A stretch of DNA of 46,037 nt from an uncultured Myxococcales bacterium. GTDB taxonomy: Bacteria; Myxococcota_A; UBA9042. The notes under the pieces are model-generated. The model was not told the origin of the DNA, did no database searches, and worked only from the letters and a program-made list of their open reading frames with translations. The position numbers and the translations under genes were made by a program. Positions 24,451-32,830 of this stretch are shown one piece after another; positions within the stretch are counted from its first letter, which is position 1; each line of letters begins with the position of its first letter. The stretch lies in the NCBI GenBank assembly GCA_903896545.1, contig CAITYF010000114.1, positions 1 to 46,037 of the forward strand, given 5' to 3'.

Positions 24451-24550
24451 GCGTGCACCTCCGGTGGCACGCCGTGGATGGAAGCGGTTTGATCGCGAAC
24501 TTCGGTCGGAGTGTGTAGGACCGCGAAGCGTGCACCTCCGGTGGCACGCC
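24451..24550. repeat. Two copies of a 23-base hairpin repeat
   Basis: The 23-base sequence starting GCGTGCACCTCC and ending GGTGGCACGCC is identical at 24451-24473 and 24528-24550, 77 bases apart. Each copy folds: GCGTGC with GCACGC and ACC with GGT, one bulged G, TCC loop. They lie in the 268-base spacer between the convergent MATE and SGNH genes, so could act as bidirectional transcription stops, though no T run follows. Confidence 0.75.
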
Positions 24551-24582
24551 GCGGTGTCGGCGGCTGTGACGTTGGAATTCGG

Positions 24583-25776
24583 TCAGCGTGTGTGGTTTGG
24601 CCACAAGATCGGAATCGCCGCCTTCGCCAGATGCTCCGCCATGCGCTGGTGTCCGGCGGCGTTCGGATGCGTCACGTCGAACGGCTCGCCGGGCTTCGCG
24701 AAAGCGTGATAGTCCTCGCCCTGGAAGGAATCGACCACCCGCGTTGTCGCGAAGCCTTGGTCCTTCGCCGCGGCGATCGCCTTGTCGTACAGGCGCAGAC
24801 ACACCGCGTTGTCAAAATGCTCAACGATCGGCAGCGTCGCAAAGAGCACTTTGACGGGCACGCGTTCGAGGACCAGCTTGGCGCGCTCCAAGCTGTTGCG
24901 GACGACCAGATCAAACGCGTAGTCGGCATGCAGGTACGCAAAACCGTCGCAGAACGAGCCTCCGGTCGCGAGCAACAGCAGCGGCGCAAACTGGAACAGG
25001 AAAAAGCTGTTGCCCATGCGCCGATAGCCGCCATTTTGCAGATACGGGTCATTGAGCACGTACGTCCAGAGCACGAGATCGGGCTGGTAGCGCAGGCCGA
25101 TTTTTTCCAACAACCGCTCTTCTTGAATGGTGTTGTAGCCTTCACACGACACGTTGACGACTTCCGGCGTGATGCCCGGCGGCGCGGCGGCCTTCAAGAG
25201 GCCTTCCAAAAGATGTGGGAACCGCTGCGGGAAAGACAGCGTGCCGTCATTGGGCACAGAATCGCCGAGCACGACGATGCGGACCACGCCTGGCGGCTTG
25301 GGCACCGCGTGCGGGACGTCCAACAAACCGTCAGCGGTCACCTGCAACGACGCCGTGTTTTCGCGGTTGCGAACGACTGCGCCGGGGCGGTAGGTGAAGC
25401 GCAGCAGTCCATCGGCGGACTGGGCGATCCGCGAGTTGCTCATGTCGACGTCGCGCGTCGCCAGCCGAATCTCCGCCACGAGCACCAGGATGGGCAGCGC
25501 GAAGGTCAAGGAAAAGAGCGTGACGCGGATCACGCGCTGGCGGACGTAGCTCGCTGCAACGAATAAACCAACGAGCAGCACCGTCATCACGTGGAACGGA
25601 TCGCCGATGGGAAAATCGGGGTCCGTCGCATGGAACGCCCAAGCCTCCAGCAACACAACCAGCAGCAGGAACGCGATCGTGGGTAGCGGCGCAAAGCGCT
25701 GCAGCGTCGGGGCGGGCGAGGTCAAGGTGGGGCTCCGCAGCGGCAATGGCCGCGAACGACGATAGCAACCGACCAC
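24583..25776 (-). CDS. Membrane-anchored SGNH/GDSL-type hydrolase
   Basis: A 397-residue protein with about three hydrophobic helices in the first 105 residues, then an SGNH hydrolase domain: block I 'VVLGDSVPNDG' (nucleophile Ser), Gly in 'SCEGYNTIQEE', Asn in 'YVLNDPYL', and the Asp/His pair in 'DVTHPNAAGHQRM'. It would cleave an ester outside or at the membrane, such as an O-acetyl group on a polysaccharide or lipid. The N-terminus is uncertain: GTG 25776 gives the longest frame, but TTG 25725 has GGAG seven bases upstream. It diverges from pssA. The substrate is unknown. Confidence 0.78.
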   Translation of the reverse strand: MVGCYRRSRPLPLRSPTLTSPAPTLQRFAPLPTIAFLLLVVLLEAWAFHATDPDFPIGDPFHVMTVLLVGLFVAASYVRQRVIRVTLFSLTFALPILVLVAEIRLATRDVDMSNSRIAQSADGLLRFTYRPGAVVRNRENTASLQVTADGLLDVPHAVPKPPGVVRIVVLGDSVPNDGTLSFPQRFPHLLEGLLKAAAPPGITPEVVNVSCEGYNTIQEERLLEKIGLRYQPDLVLWTYVLNDPYLQNGGYRRMGNSFFLFQFAPLLLLATGGSFCDGFAYLHADYAFDLVVRNSLERAKLVLERVPVKVLFATLPIVEHFDNAVCLRLYDKAIAAAKDQGFATTRVVDSFQGEDYHAFAKPGEPFDVTHPNAAGHQRMAEHLAKAAIPILWPNHTR

Positions 25777-25803
25777 CGGAAGTCAATCGCCGCGGCCGCA
25801 AGG

Positions 25804-25831
25804 TTGACTCGTGAGCCATGCAGGCTAGCAT
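25804..25831 (+). promoter_or_regulatory. Candidate promoter of pssA
   Basis: TTGACT (25804-25809, five of six to -35), a 16-base spacer and TAGCAT (25826-25831, four of six to -10), 40 bases before the GTG start of the pssA-like gene, in the divergent spacer with the SGNH hydrolase gene. Confidence 0.55.
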
Positions 25832-25870
25832 AGCCCCCCGGTTGGCCGCTTCGACCGACAGGTACAACGC

Positions 25871-26647
25871 GTGGGTTTTTTTCCTCCGGTCCCGTGGCGC
25901 ACGATCCCGCCCAACACCATCACCGCAACCGCCATGGCGTGCGGCATCTACTCCATATTCCTGTCGCTATCGGGCGGTGACCTGAACCATGCCGCGTGGT
26001 ACGTCCTGCTGGCTACGCTTCTGGACAAGGCGGACGGCAGCGTCGCCCGTGCGCTAAAGGGATCGTCCGAATTTGGCGTGCAATTCGATAGCTTTGCCGA
26101 CTCCGTCGCGTTTGGCCTTGCGCCCGCCGCTCTCATCTTCGCCGCGTCTCCGCGACTGGCGCCGTTGACGTGGGGGGCAGGCACGCAGGTGCTTGGCGTT
26201 TCGTCGACCGCAGTCTTGGGCACGATCTGCCTTCTGTACGCGATTTTCACCTCCGTTCGCCTGGCGCGTTTCAACGTCATCACGGCGGAAATGGGGCCAA
26301 ACCTGTTCCTGGGCTTGCCGTCCACGCTCTCCGGCGGCCTCGTGTGCAGCGCGTTCCTGACGATTCACGAACTGAACGTCGAATCGCCCGCGCTCTACGT
26401 GCTCTTTCCCGCGCTCCTCGTGCTCAACGCCGCGCTGATGGTCAGCAACCTGCCGCTGCCCAAGCTGCACGCCGCCGCCCACCCGATCGCCAAGGCGCTG
26501 CAGATCGCGGCCGCAGTTGCGGTGTACGTGACGGTATTGGCACGTACCGGTTTTGTTTTTGTGCTGACGCTGCTGCTCTGCTATCTGGCAGTGGGCTTTG
26601 GGTTTTCCGGCCCGCGCATGTGGCGCGAACGGCAGCAGCACAGCTGA
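25871..26647 (+). CDS. pssA: CDP-diacylglycerol-serine O-phosphatidyltransferase
   Basis: A 258-residue membrane enzyme with the CDP-alcohol phosphotransferase motif in 'DKADGSVARALKGSSEFGVQFDSFAD' (D-x2-DG-x2-AR-x8-G-x3-D-x3-D) and several following hydrophobic helices. The 'FGxQFDSxAD' version and N-terminal 'PNTITATAMACG' are typical of type II phosphatidylserine synthase, which makes phosphatidylserine for phosphatidylethanolamine. Start: GTG 25871 with AGG eight bases upstream and a promoter match just before. Together with pgsA at 13.8 kb the window holds both branch-point enzymes of phospholipid head-group synthesis. Confidence 0.87.
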   Translation: MGFFPPVPWRTIPPNTITATAMACGIYSIFLSLSGGDLNHAAWYVLLATLLDKADGSVARALKGSSEFGVQFDSFADSVAFGLAPAALIFAASPRLAPLTWGAGTQVLGVSSTAVLGTICLLYAIFTSVRLARFNVITAEMGPNLFLGLPSTLSGGLVCSAFLTIHELNVESPALYVLFPALLVLNAALMVSNLPLPKLHAAAHPIAKALQIAAAVAVYVTVLARTGFVFVLTLLLCYLAVGFGFSGPRMWRERQQHS

Positions 26648-26659
26648 TTTGGCGCGCTC

Positions 26660-27526
26660 ATGGCACTTTTGACCATTTCTGCAGCAGACGGGACGGCGCT
26701 CAGCGTGCGCGATACCGGGCGTCGCAACGGCCCCGTGGTGCTGCTCTGCGACGGCGTCGGCTGTGACGGCTACATTTGGCGCTATCTGCGGCCACACCTG
26801 GAGAAGACCTGCCGGGTCGTGCATTTCCATTACCGCGGGCACGGTCAGTCAGAAATTCCCGCTGATCGCGCGACGCTGAGCATCGAGCAGTGCGCGGAAG
26901 ACGCGTGGCACGTGCTCGACGAGTTGGGAATCCACGACGCCGTGCTTTTTGGCCACTCCATGGGCGTGCAGGTCATTCTGGAAGCCGCGTGGCGACAGCG
27001 CGCGCGCACGCGAGGCATCGTCGCACTGTGTGGCGCGTTCGAAAGGCCCTTGGACACCTTTCACGGCTCCGATTTGGGCCACCGTCTTTTGCCGCTCATC
27101 ACCGGCGCCGCGTTTCGCTGGCCGACCAAGTTGCGCGATCTGTGGCAGCGCGTCGTGCCGACGGAATTGGCGTGGAAAATGGCGGTGGCGACGGAATTGA
27201 ACGCCGCGATGGTGCGACGCGATGACTTTCTGCCGTATCTGCAGCACATGGCGCGCATGGATCCGGTTGTATTCGTACATTATTTGCAGAGCGTTTCCGA
27301 CCACAGCGCCCGTCCGTGGCTGCGTAGCTTGCGCATGCCTGTGCTTGTCGTCGCGGGCGAATGCGACAACTTCACGCCGGCCAAAGTCTCCGAGCGCATG
27401 CTGCACATGCTGCCCGACGGTCAGTTTTGTCTGGTGCCGGCAGGATCGCACGCCGCGCCGATCGAGCTGCCCGATCTGATTGAACTGAAGGTCGATGCGT
27501 TCGCGCGGCAGCACAAGCTCTGGTAG
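26660..27526 (+). CDS. Alpha/beta-hydrolase-fold protein
   Basis: A 288-residue soluble alpha/beta hydrolase. The oxyanion region 'HYRGHGQSE', nucleophile elbow 'FGHSMGVQ' (Ser about 97), acid in 'VVAGECDNFTP' and His in 'PAGSHAAPIE' give a complete catalytic triad. Relatives include esterases, peroxidases and ring-cleavage-product hydrolases, so the substrate cannot be named. It lies 12 bases after pssA and probably shares its transcript. The ATG at 26660 lacks a clear purine-rich site; the downstream domain start fits well. Confidence 0.83.
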   Translation: MALLTISAADGTALSVRDTGRRNGPVVLLCDGVGCDGYIWRYLRPHLEKTCRVVHFHYRGHGQSEIPADRATLSIEQCAEDAWHVLDELGIHDAVLFGHSMGVQVILEAAWRQRARTRGIVALCGAFERPLDTFHGSDLGHRLLPLITGAAFRWPTKLRDLWQRVVPTELAWKMAVATELNAAMVRRDDFLPYLQHMARMDPVVFVHYLQSVSDHSARPWLRSLRMPVLVVAGECDNFTPAKVSERMLHMLPDGQFCLVPAGSHAAPIELPDLIELKVDAFARQHKLW

Positions 27527-27545
27527 CCGCGGCGAGCGCCGTCCA

Positions 27546-27932
27546 TCACACGTCGTAAAAAATCGGATCGTGCACTTTCAGAAATGCGTCCAAAATGCGC
27601 GATTCTTCGTCGGTCAGGTCGTCAAAACGCACGCCCGCACCGGCCTTGCTGTGGCTAGTGCCACTCGTGTCAAACGGGCGCGTCCAGCACACCGTGGCGT
27701 GCTTGTGGAACACGTGATTGGCGCCTGGAATGGAGAAGCGCACTTCAACCTTGTCGCCTTTCTTGAACGGCTCGTCCGATGCGATGAACAAACCACCGGT
27801 CGAGATGTTGGCAGTCAGACCGACGAAAAGCCGGTGATCGGTCGCCACGCCCACCTGAATGTCGTAGCCCTGACGATCCCTGTCGCGACGTTCGGGGCCG
27901 GAAGCAGGGGCGTTTTTGTGGACGGAACTCAT
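27546..27932 (-). CDS. PilZ-domain protein
   Basis: A 128-residue single-domain PilZ protein. The domain spans about 14-118 with 'NISTGGLFIASDEPFKKGDKVEVRFSIPG' holding the D/NxSxxG motif (NISTGG) and a C-terminal 'GAGVRFDDLTDEE'. The N-terminal RxxxR is partly represented by 'ERRDRDRQ'. PilZ domains usually bind cyclic-di-GMP and control motility or adhesion; the partial RxxxR means binding is likely but not certain. ATG 27932 was chosen; the frame is open to 28301 but runs through the repeat-bearing spacer. It is convergent with the alpha/beta hydrolase gene. Confidence 0.85.
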   Translation of the reverse strand: MSSVHKNAPASGPERRDRDRQGYDIQVGVATDHRLFVGLTANISTGGLFIASDEPFKKGDKVEVRFSIPGANHVFHKHATVCWTRPFDTSGTSHSKAGAGVRFDDLTDEESRILDAFLKVHDPIFYDV

Positions 27933-28248
27933 GATCGCCTCGAGCAGTGTGAGAACATTGGGTCTTGCAGAAACAGGCAGTTGGATGCTGTGCGTCGCGC
28001 CCGCGGTTATTTTCCGTCCCGCGTTGTCGGCCAAGACAGAAACGAACGCCCCGTAGGCTACTCTCAATTTCCAATCGTGCACGTCGCGCAAACGTTTTTT
28101 CACAGAGTGTAGCGGGTTGCGCCGTACTGGAAGCACGCGGCTGCGTGCTGGCGTGGGGTTTGGGGCGGCGCGCCCCATCTTTGGCCAAAAGCCTAGTGCC
28201 CGCGCGACGAAAGCGTGGAATGCGGTGCGAACTTCGGAGCGCGGGTAC
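27933..28248. other. 316-base spacer carrying a REP-like repeat
   Basis: No gene is supported. It contains the 37-base palindromic repeat (28116-28152) that recurs exactly at the right edge of the window, and the 15-mer ATGCGGTGCGAACTT at about 28218, whose reverse complement also occurs near the right edge (about 45974). Confidence 0.6.
28116..28152. repeat. REP-like palindromic repeat, copy 1
   Basis: Thirty-seven bases identical to 46001-46037. The core AGCACGC-GGCT-GCGTGCT is a perfect seven-pair hairpin. It lies between the PilZ and FHA genes, both on the minus strand. Repeated intergenic palindromes of this kind are typical of REP/BIME-type elements. Confidence 0.85.
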
Positions 28249-29907
28249 TTAGGTGCCCAAACGCACGCGGAGCAGGTTGCGGCCCAATAGGAACAAATCA
28301 CCGGCGCGGAGCGGCGTGTCTTGCTTGACGCGGACGAACGTGCCGTTGGAACTGCCCAGATCTTTCAGGAACGCGCGCCCATTGCGATCGGACAGCACGG
28401 CGTGAGAACCGGACACAAAACCGTCCTTGGGAAACAGGATGTCGCCGCGCTCGCGTCCGAGGAAGACGTCGGGGTTGGACAACAAGTAGGCGTTGGCAAC
28501 CTGCCGCTGCAGGCCGATCTGGCACAAGCGGCCCCAGACGCCCCGCGGGACGGGCCAGCCGACCACTTCCGCCTCGCCGTTGCGACCGCGCTCGGCGGTC
28601 ATGCGTTCCAGACGTTCGAAACTCAGGACTTCCTGACCGACGCGCATATAGTCGCCGTGGTGGATCTCAATCGGCGTCGTGATCCGCAGGTACGTGCCAT
28701 TCGCTGTGTCGATCGGGCGCAGAACCACGCGTCCAGGCGCGGCGTCGATGGCGCAGTGCAATTCGGCGAGGAATCCGTCGTCGGTAAAGCGCAATTGGCA
28801 GTCGTCGCCGGCGCCGATGCGGTTTTCACCGACGTGCAAGGGGAACTGCTGGGACTCCTGACCGTTGTCGTCGATCAACGCGAGCATGCCAATTCGTTCA
28901 GCGCGCGTTCCGGTGACGTACGCCGACGACGTTGCACCGGCGTGGCGCACGTTGGGCGCGCCGCAAGACCCGCAAAAACTGTGACTGGGCGGGATCGTCG
29001 CGCCGCAGCGTTCGCAAATCAGTCCGGCAGGCGTGGCGCCGGTGGGCGCGCGCGAAGCGTGGGCGATTGCGGCGGGCTGCTGCACCGGGCCAGCGGGGAT
29101 GTGACTCGCCGACGGACTCGGCGCGATTCGCGGGTTCACCGTGATGGAACGCGGCGGCGGCGGCGCCAACCCCGCAGCGCCCAATGCGTGGGGTGACGGG
29201 ACTGTCGGTCGCGGTGGTGGCGGGCCGGGCGCGTGCACAGGTGCGGAATGCGTCGCGGGTGTGTGTTGATGCGGCGGCGCCACTCCAACGTGCTGGTGCG
29301 CCGACTGCACAGGGCCAGTCGCGACGCGCGGCGTCGGATGCAGCGCCGGGGCTGCCGTCACGGAGCCTGTCACGGGGCGCGGCACGCGTCGAATCGTGCC
29401 CGTCTCGAGTTCGGAAACCGTCGAGGCGCGGTTGGTGCGCGGGGCGATTTGCGTCGGCGGCGTGGGCGGTTCGGCCAGCGCGCCGGGCAGCGGCTCCGTC
29501 GCACTTGAAAGCAGGTCCTGATAGTGCGCGGGCGGCGGCGACGGCAAACGACCATCCACCCGAGCGCCGTTTGGAATGGGCGGCGGCGAGGACGGACGGC
29601 CGTGCCCGGTCGTCTCGCTTCCGCCGTGCATCGCGGGCGTGCGCTGGCTTGCCGCTGGATCGGCGGGGCGCAGCGCTGCCGCAGGATTCGCGTAGGGTGG
29701 CGGCGGAGCCGGGATGGACGAGGACCGCAGCACCGGCGGCGCCGACGTGGGAAGGCGTGAGGGCGCCGAAGGGATCGGCGCGGGCACGGTCGCGACGCTC
29801 TGGATGCCGGACGAAGGACGCCCTTCAGCGTTCAATGAAGCGCCGCAACCCAAGCAAAATCGGTACTTGCCTTCATTGCCGCGACCGCAGCGTGGGCAGG
29901 TTACCAT
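28249..29907 (-). CDS. Zinc-ribbon protein with two FHA domains
   Basis: A 552-residue soluble protein. An N-terminal zinc ribbon ('CPRCGRGNEGKYRFCLGCG') is followed by ~260 residues of Pro/Ala/Ser-rich disorder, a second zinc ribbon around 296-318 ('CERCGATIPPSHSFCGSCG'), and two forkhead-associated domains at about 349-429 ('NRIGAGDDCQLRF', 'NGTYLRI') and 472-549 ('VFLGRERGDILFP', 'SGSHAVL', 'LGSSNGTF'). The second has the complete phosphothreonine-binding set (R, SxxH, NG); the first lacks the SxxH serine. It should bind phosphoproteins made by Ser/Thr kinases. Start: ATG 29907 coincides with the first ribbon. It diverges from the microcompartment operon by 178 bases. Confidence 0.85.
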   Translation of the reverse strand: MVTCPRCGRGNEGKYRFCLGCGASLNAEGRPSSGIQSVATVPAPIPSAPSRLPTSAPPVLRSSSIPAPPPPYANPAAALRPADPAASQRTPAMHGGSETTGHGRPSSPPPIPNGARVDGRLPSPPPAHYQDLLSSATEPLPGALAEPPTPPTQIAPRTNRASTVSELETGTIRRVPRPVTGSVTAAPALHPTPRVATGPVQSAHQHVGVAPPHQHTPATHSAPVHAPGPPPPRPTVPSPHALGAAGLAPPPPRSITVNPRIAPSPSASHIPAGPVQQPAAIAHASRAPTGATPAGLICERCGATIPPSHSFCGSCGAPNVRHAGATSSAYVTGTRAERIGMLALIDDNGQESQQFPLHVGENRIGAGDDCQLRFTDDGFLAELHCAIDAAPGRVVLRPIDTANGTYLRITTPIEIHHGDYMRVGQEVLSFERLERMTAERGRNGEAEVVGWPVPRGVWGRLCQIGLQRQVANAYLLSNPDVFLGRERGDILFPKDGFVSGSHAVLSDRNGRAFLKDLGSSNGTFVRVKQDTPLRAGDLFLLGRNLLRVRLGT

Positions 29908-30085
29908 GCCGATGGCTCCCTTAACGTGAATCCAAAACGTCTGGTCATCGTGACCGGTCCCGAAGTGTCGCTGATCTTGCGTCGTCACGGCAAGGGCTTC
30001 CGCAGCAATGCGCGTGACAGGGCTTGCCAATCAGTGGCGGATGCGGCACAAGACGGGTCGGCTACGTCTTCGCCCCGAGGCTGTG

Positions 30086-30706
30086 ATGGCTATTGCGCTC
30101 CGCACCTTCATCATTTTGGACAGTCTCCAGCCGCAGCTTGCGTCGTTCATCGGCAAGACCGCGCGTGGCTTCTTGCCGCTGCCCAACATGGCTAGTTTGT
30201 TCGTGGAAATCGCGCCCGGCATCGCCGTCAACCGCGTCACGGACGTTGCGCTGAAGGCCACGACGGTCGCTCCGGCGATTCAGGTCGTCGAGCGCGCCTT
30301 CGGTCTTTTGGAAGTTCACGACGCCGATCAAGGCGCGGTCCGCTCCGCCGGCAAGGCGATTCTCGCCGATCTCGGTCTGGAAGAAGGCCAGCGGATGAAG
30401 CCGAAGATCGCGACTAATCAGGTGATTCGCTCGATCGAGCCGTATCAGGCGCAAATCATCAACCGCGATTCCAACGGCATGATGATTCTGCCGGGTGACA
30501 GCTTGTTCATTTTGGAAACGGAACCAGCCGGTTACGCCGCGTATGCCGCCAATGAAGCCGAGAAAGCAGCCAACGTCAAGCTGATCGAAGTGCGGCCGTT
30601 CGGTGCCTTCGGTCGCCTGTGGATGGCCGGCTCAGAGAGCGAGATCGATTCCGCACGCGAGGCCGCGATGGCGGCGCTCAACAACGTCGACGGAATCACT
30701 AAGTAA
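30086..30706 (+). CDS. Microcompartment shell trimer, tandem BMC domains (BMC-T)
   Basis: A 206-residue tandem-domain shell protein. Two BMC-fold halves are visible: residues ~1-100 ('[20 protein letters not shown]', '[20 protein letters not shown]') and ~105-205 ('[47 protein letters not shown]'). From memory it is close to a Haliangium ochraceum BMC-T. Such trimers form pseudo-hexameric facet tiles, often with gated pores. Start: ATG 30086 fits the domain edge; the frame is open to 30008. It is the first gene of the shell operon, followed 24 bases later by the BMC-H gene. Confidence 0.9.
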   Translation: MAIALRTFIILDSLQPQLASFIGKTARGFLPLPNMASLFVEIAPGIAVNRVTDVALKATTVAPAIQVVERAFGLLEVHDADQGAVRSAGKAILADLGLEEGQRMKPKIATNQVIRSIEPYQAQIINRDSNGMMILPGDSLFILETEPAGYAAYAANEAEKAANVKLIEVRPFGAFGRLWMAGSESEIDSAREAAMAALNNVDGITK

Positions 30707-30730
30707 CTGTTTTGCAATAAGGAGTAGCTC

Positions 30731-31033
30731 ATGTCGGATGCACTGGGATTGATTGAAACGCGCGGCTTTGTCGGCCTCGTGGAAGCGTCGGATGCGATGG
30801 TGAAGGCCGCGAAAGTGGAGCTCATCGGCTACGAGAAGATCGGCGGCGGCTATGTGACGGCCATCGTGCGCGGCGACGTGGCGGCGGTGAAGGCGGCGAC
30901 GGAAGCCGGTCAGCGCGCTGCAGAACGCGTGGGCGAACTCGTCAGCGTTCACGTCATTCCGCGTCCGCACGCAAACGTCGACTTGGTGCTGCCGCTCGGC
31001 CGTGGCAAGAAGACTGACATTTCCGCGACCTAA
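30731..31033 (+). CDS. Microcompartment shell hexamer (BMC-H)
   Basis: A 100-residue single BMC-domain protein of the PduA/CcmK/EutM class: '[54 protein letters not shown]' and '[18 protein letters not shown]'. Six copies form the hexagonal facet tile whose central pore passes substrates; the pore loop here is 'KIGGGY'. From memory it is nearly the sequence of the H. ochraceum BMC-H used in synthetic shells. It has a strong AAGGAG site before ATG 30731. Confidence 0.97.
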   Translation: MSDALGLIETRGFVGLVEASDAMVKAAKVELIGYEKIGGGYVTAIVRGDVAAVKAATEAGQRAAERVGELVSVHVIPRPHANVDLVLPLGRGKKTDISAT

Positions 31034-31107
31034 GCGCCCGCGCCCGCTTGAACTGTGCTTGCGCGTGCGCCCCAAGTCGGAGCCGCCGTGTGAGCTGAGG
31101 AAGCAAG

Positions 31108-31404
31108 ATGTTGCTTGGCAAAGTCATCGGCACGGTCGTCGCGACCAGGAAAGAACCTGAGCTGAACGGTCTGCGCTTGCTCCTGGTGCGGGAGCTGGAC
31201 AGCGCCTACCTGCCCGCGGGCAAGATCATCGTCGCCATCGACGCGGTCGGAGCGGGCGACGGCGAGATCGTCTTGTTTGCCGCGGGGTCCAGCGCGCGTT
31301 TGACTTCAGTCACCAAGGATCGTCCCGTCGATCACGTCATCATGGCGATTGTCGATTCCGTTCAAGCGGATGGCGAGACGGTCTACGACAAGTCGGCAGG
31401 GTAA
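31108..31404 (+). CDS. Microcompartment shell pentamer (BMC-P, EutN/CcmL family)
   Basis: A 98-residue protein of the EutN/CcmL/PduN family, recognised by the start '[30 protein letters not shown]' and the later '[12 protein letters not shown]'. Pentamers cap the vertices of the icosahedral shell and are needed for closure. It follows BMC-H by 74 bases, with GAGGAA upstream of ATG 31108. One BMC-P gene is enough for a closed shell, so the window encodes hexamer, trimer and pentamer types. Confidence 0.95.
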   Translation: MLLGKVIGTVVATRKEPELNGLRLLLVRELDSAYLPAGKIIVAIDAVGAGDGEIVLFAAGSSARLTSVTKDRPVDHVIMAIVDSVQADGETVYDKSAG

Positions 31405-31409
31405 CGGTC

Positions 31410-32828
31410 ATGGCAACGATGGACGACGCTCGGATTCAGGCGATTGTCGCGGAGGTCGTCCGCCGCATTGGCACGCCGACGACCGGCGCTCCGATCGTCT
31501 CGACACCGAAGTACAGCGCAGGTCGCAGCGGACTTTTTGACGATGTGGACGCGGCGGTGAAAGCCGCGCACGACGCGTACGATCAGCTGCATCGCGTTCC
31601 CGTTCACGTTCGCCAGCGCGCGATCGAGAATATGCGGCAGGTGACGCTGGACAATCTGGAAGAGATGTCGCGGCGCGCTGTGGAAGAGACCGGATTGGGC
31701 CGCGTTGCGGACAAGATCGTCAAGAACCGGCTCGTGGCGTTGAAGACGCCCGGCATGGAGATTCTGCAGCCGACTGCGCATACGGGCGATTCGGGGCTGA
31801 CGCTCGACGAGTACGGTCCGCTGGGCGTGATTGGCTCGATAACGCCGACGACGAACGCGACGGAAACGATCCTGAACAACGCGATTTCCATGATCGCGGG
31901 CGGCAACACCGTCGTGTTCAACGTGCATCCGAGCGCGAAGCGGACACTCGCTTGGTACGTGCAGCTGCTGAATCAGGCGTGCGCGGCGGCTGGTGCGCCC
32001 GATAACTTGATGACGATGGTGACCGAGCCGTCGATCGAGAGCGCGAACCTGGTCATGAAGCATCCGGGGATTCGCCTGCTGGCCGTGACGGGCGGCGGTC
32101 CGGTGGTCAAGGCGGCGCTGAATTCCGGCAAACGCGCCGTGTGTGCGGGGCCAGGCAATCCGCCGGCGGTGGTCGATGAAACGGCGGACCTGAAGACCGC
32201 GGCGCGCAATATCATCGATGGCGCGAGCTTGGACAACAACATCGTCTGCATCGTTGAAAAAGAGATCATCGCCGTGGCGTCGATCGCGGATCGCCTGAAG
32301 CAAGAGCTGGTCTCGGCAGGCGCGTATGAAGTCAAGGACCGCGAGTTGGCGGCGCTTGAAAAAGTGCTGATTGAAGACGGCCACGTGAACCGCAAGTTTG
32401 TCGGCAAGAATGCGGGCGTGATCCTGAAGGAAATCGGCGTGAAAGTCGGCAACGACTGCCGCTTGGCGTTCGCGGAAGTGGACGAGAACCACCCGTTTGT
32501 GCAGCTGGAAATGCTGCTGCCGGTCGTCGGCTTCTTTCGCGTGCCGAACTGGGAAGAGGCGATTGCGGCCGCCGTTCGGGTCGAGCACGGCTTCTTCCAC
32601 ACAGCGACGATGCACTCGATGGCGATCGATCGGCTGGATCGGATGGCCAAGGCTGTCAACACCTCAATTTTCATCAAAAACGCGCCGAGTTTCGCGGGAC
32701 TGGGTCTCCGCGGTGAAGGCTACACGGCCTGGACGATCGCCGGCACGACCGGTGAAGGCCTGACCAACGCGCGCACCTGGACCAAGCAACGCCGCTGCAC
32801 GCTCCACGGCTTCTTCCGGATCGTGTGA
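31410..32828 (+). CDS. Microcompartment acylating aldehyde dehydrogenase (PduP/EutE-like)
   Basis: A 472-residue CoA-acylating aldehyde dehydrogenase converting an aldehyde plus CoA and NAD+ to acyl-CoA. The domain resembles PduP/EutE throughout: 'YGPLGVIGSITPTTNATETI', 'LLAVTGGGPVVKAAL', 'CAGPGNPPAVVDETAD' and catalytic Cys280 in 'DNNIVCIVEKE'. Residues 4-21 form an amphipathic helix (MDDARIQAIVAEVVRRIG) joined by a Pro/Thr-rich linker, as in the encapsulation peptides that bring core enzymes into shells. The gene starts six bases after BMC-P. It is the only core enzyme recognised, so the aldehyde and its source are unknown. Confidence 0.93.
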   Translation: MATMDDARIQAIVAEVVRRIGTPTTGAPIVSTPKYSAGRSGLFDDVDAAVKAAHDAYDQLHRVPVHVRQRAIENMRQVTLDNLEEMSRRAVEETGLGRVADKIVKNRLVALKTPGMEILQPTAHTGDSGLTLDEYGPLGVIGSITPTTNATETILNNAISMIAGGNTVVFNVHPSAKRTLAWYVQLLNQACAAAGAPDNLMTMVTEPSIESANLVMKHPGIRLLAVTGGGPVVKAALNSGKRAVCAGPGNPPAVVDETADLKTAARNIIDGASLDNNIVCIVEKEIIAVASIADRLKQELVSAGAYEVKDRELAALEKVLIEDGHVNRKFVGKNAGVILKEIGVKVGNDCRLAFAEVDENHPFVQLEMLLPVVGFFRVPNWEEAIAAAVRVEHGFFHTATMHSMAIDRLDRMAKAVNTSIFIKNAPSFAGLGLRGEGYTAWTIAGTTGEGLTNARTWTKQRRCTLHGFFRIV

Positions 32829-32830
32829 AC

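Noticed and set aside
24451..24550. CRISPR-like pair of repeats.
   Set aside because: Only two copies with a 54-base interval, no array continuation and no cas genes.
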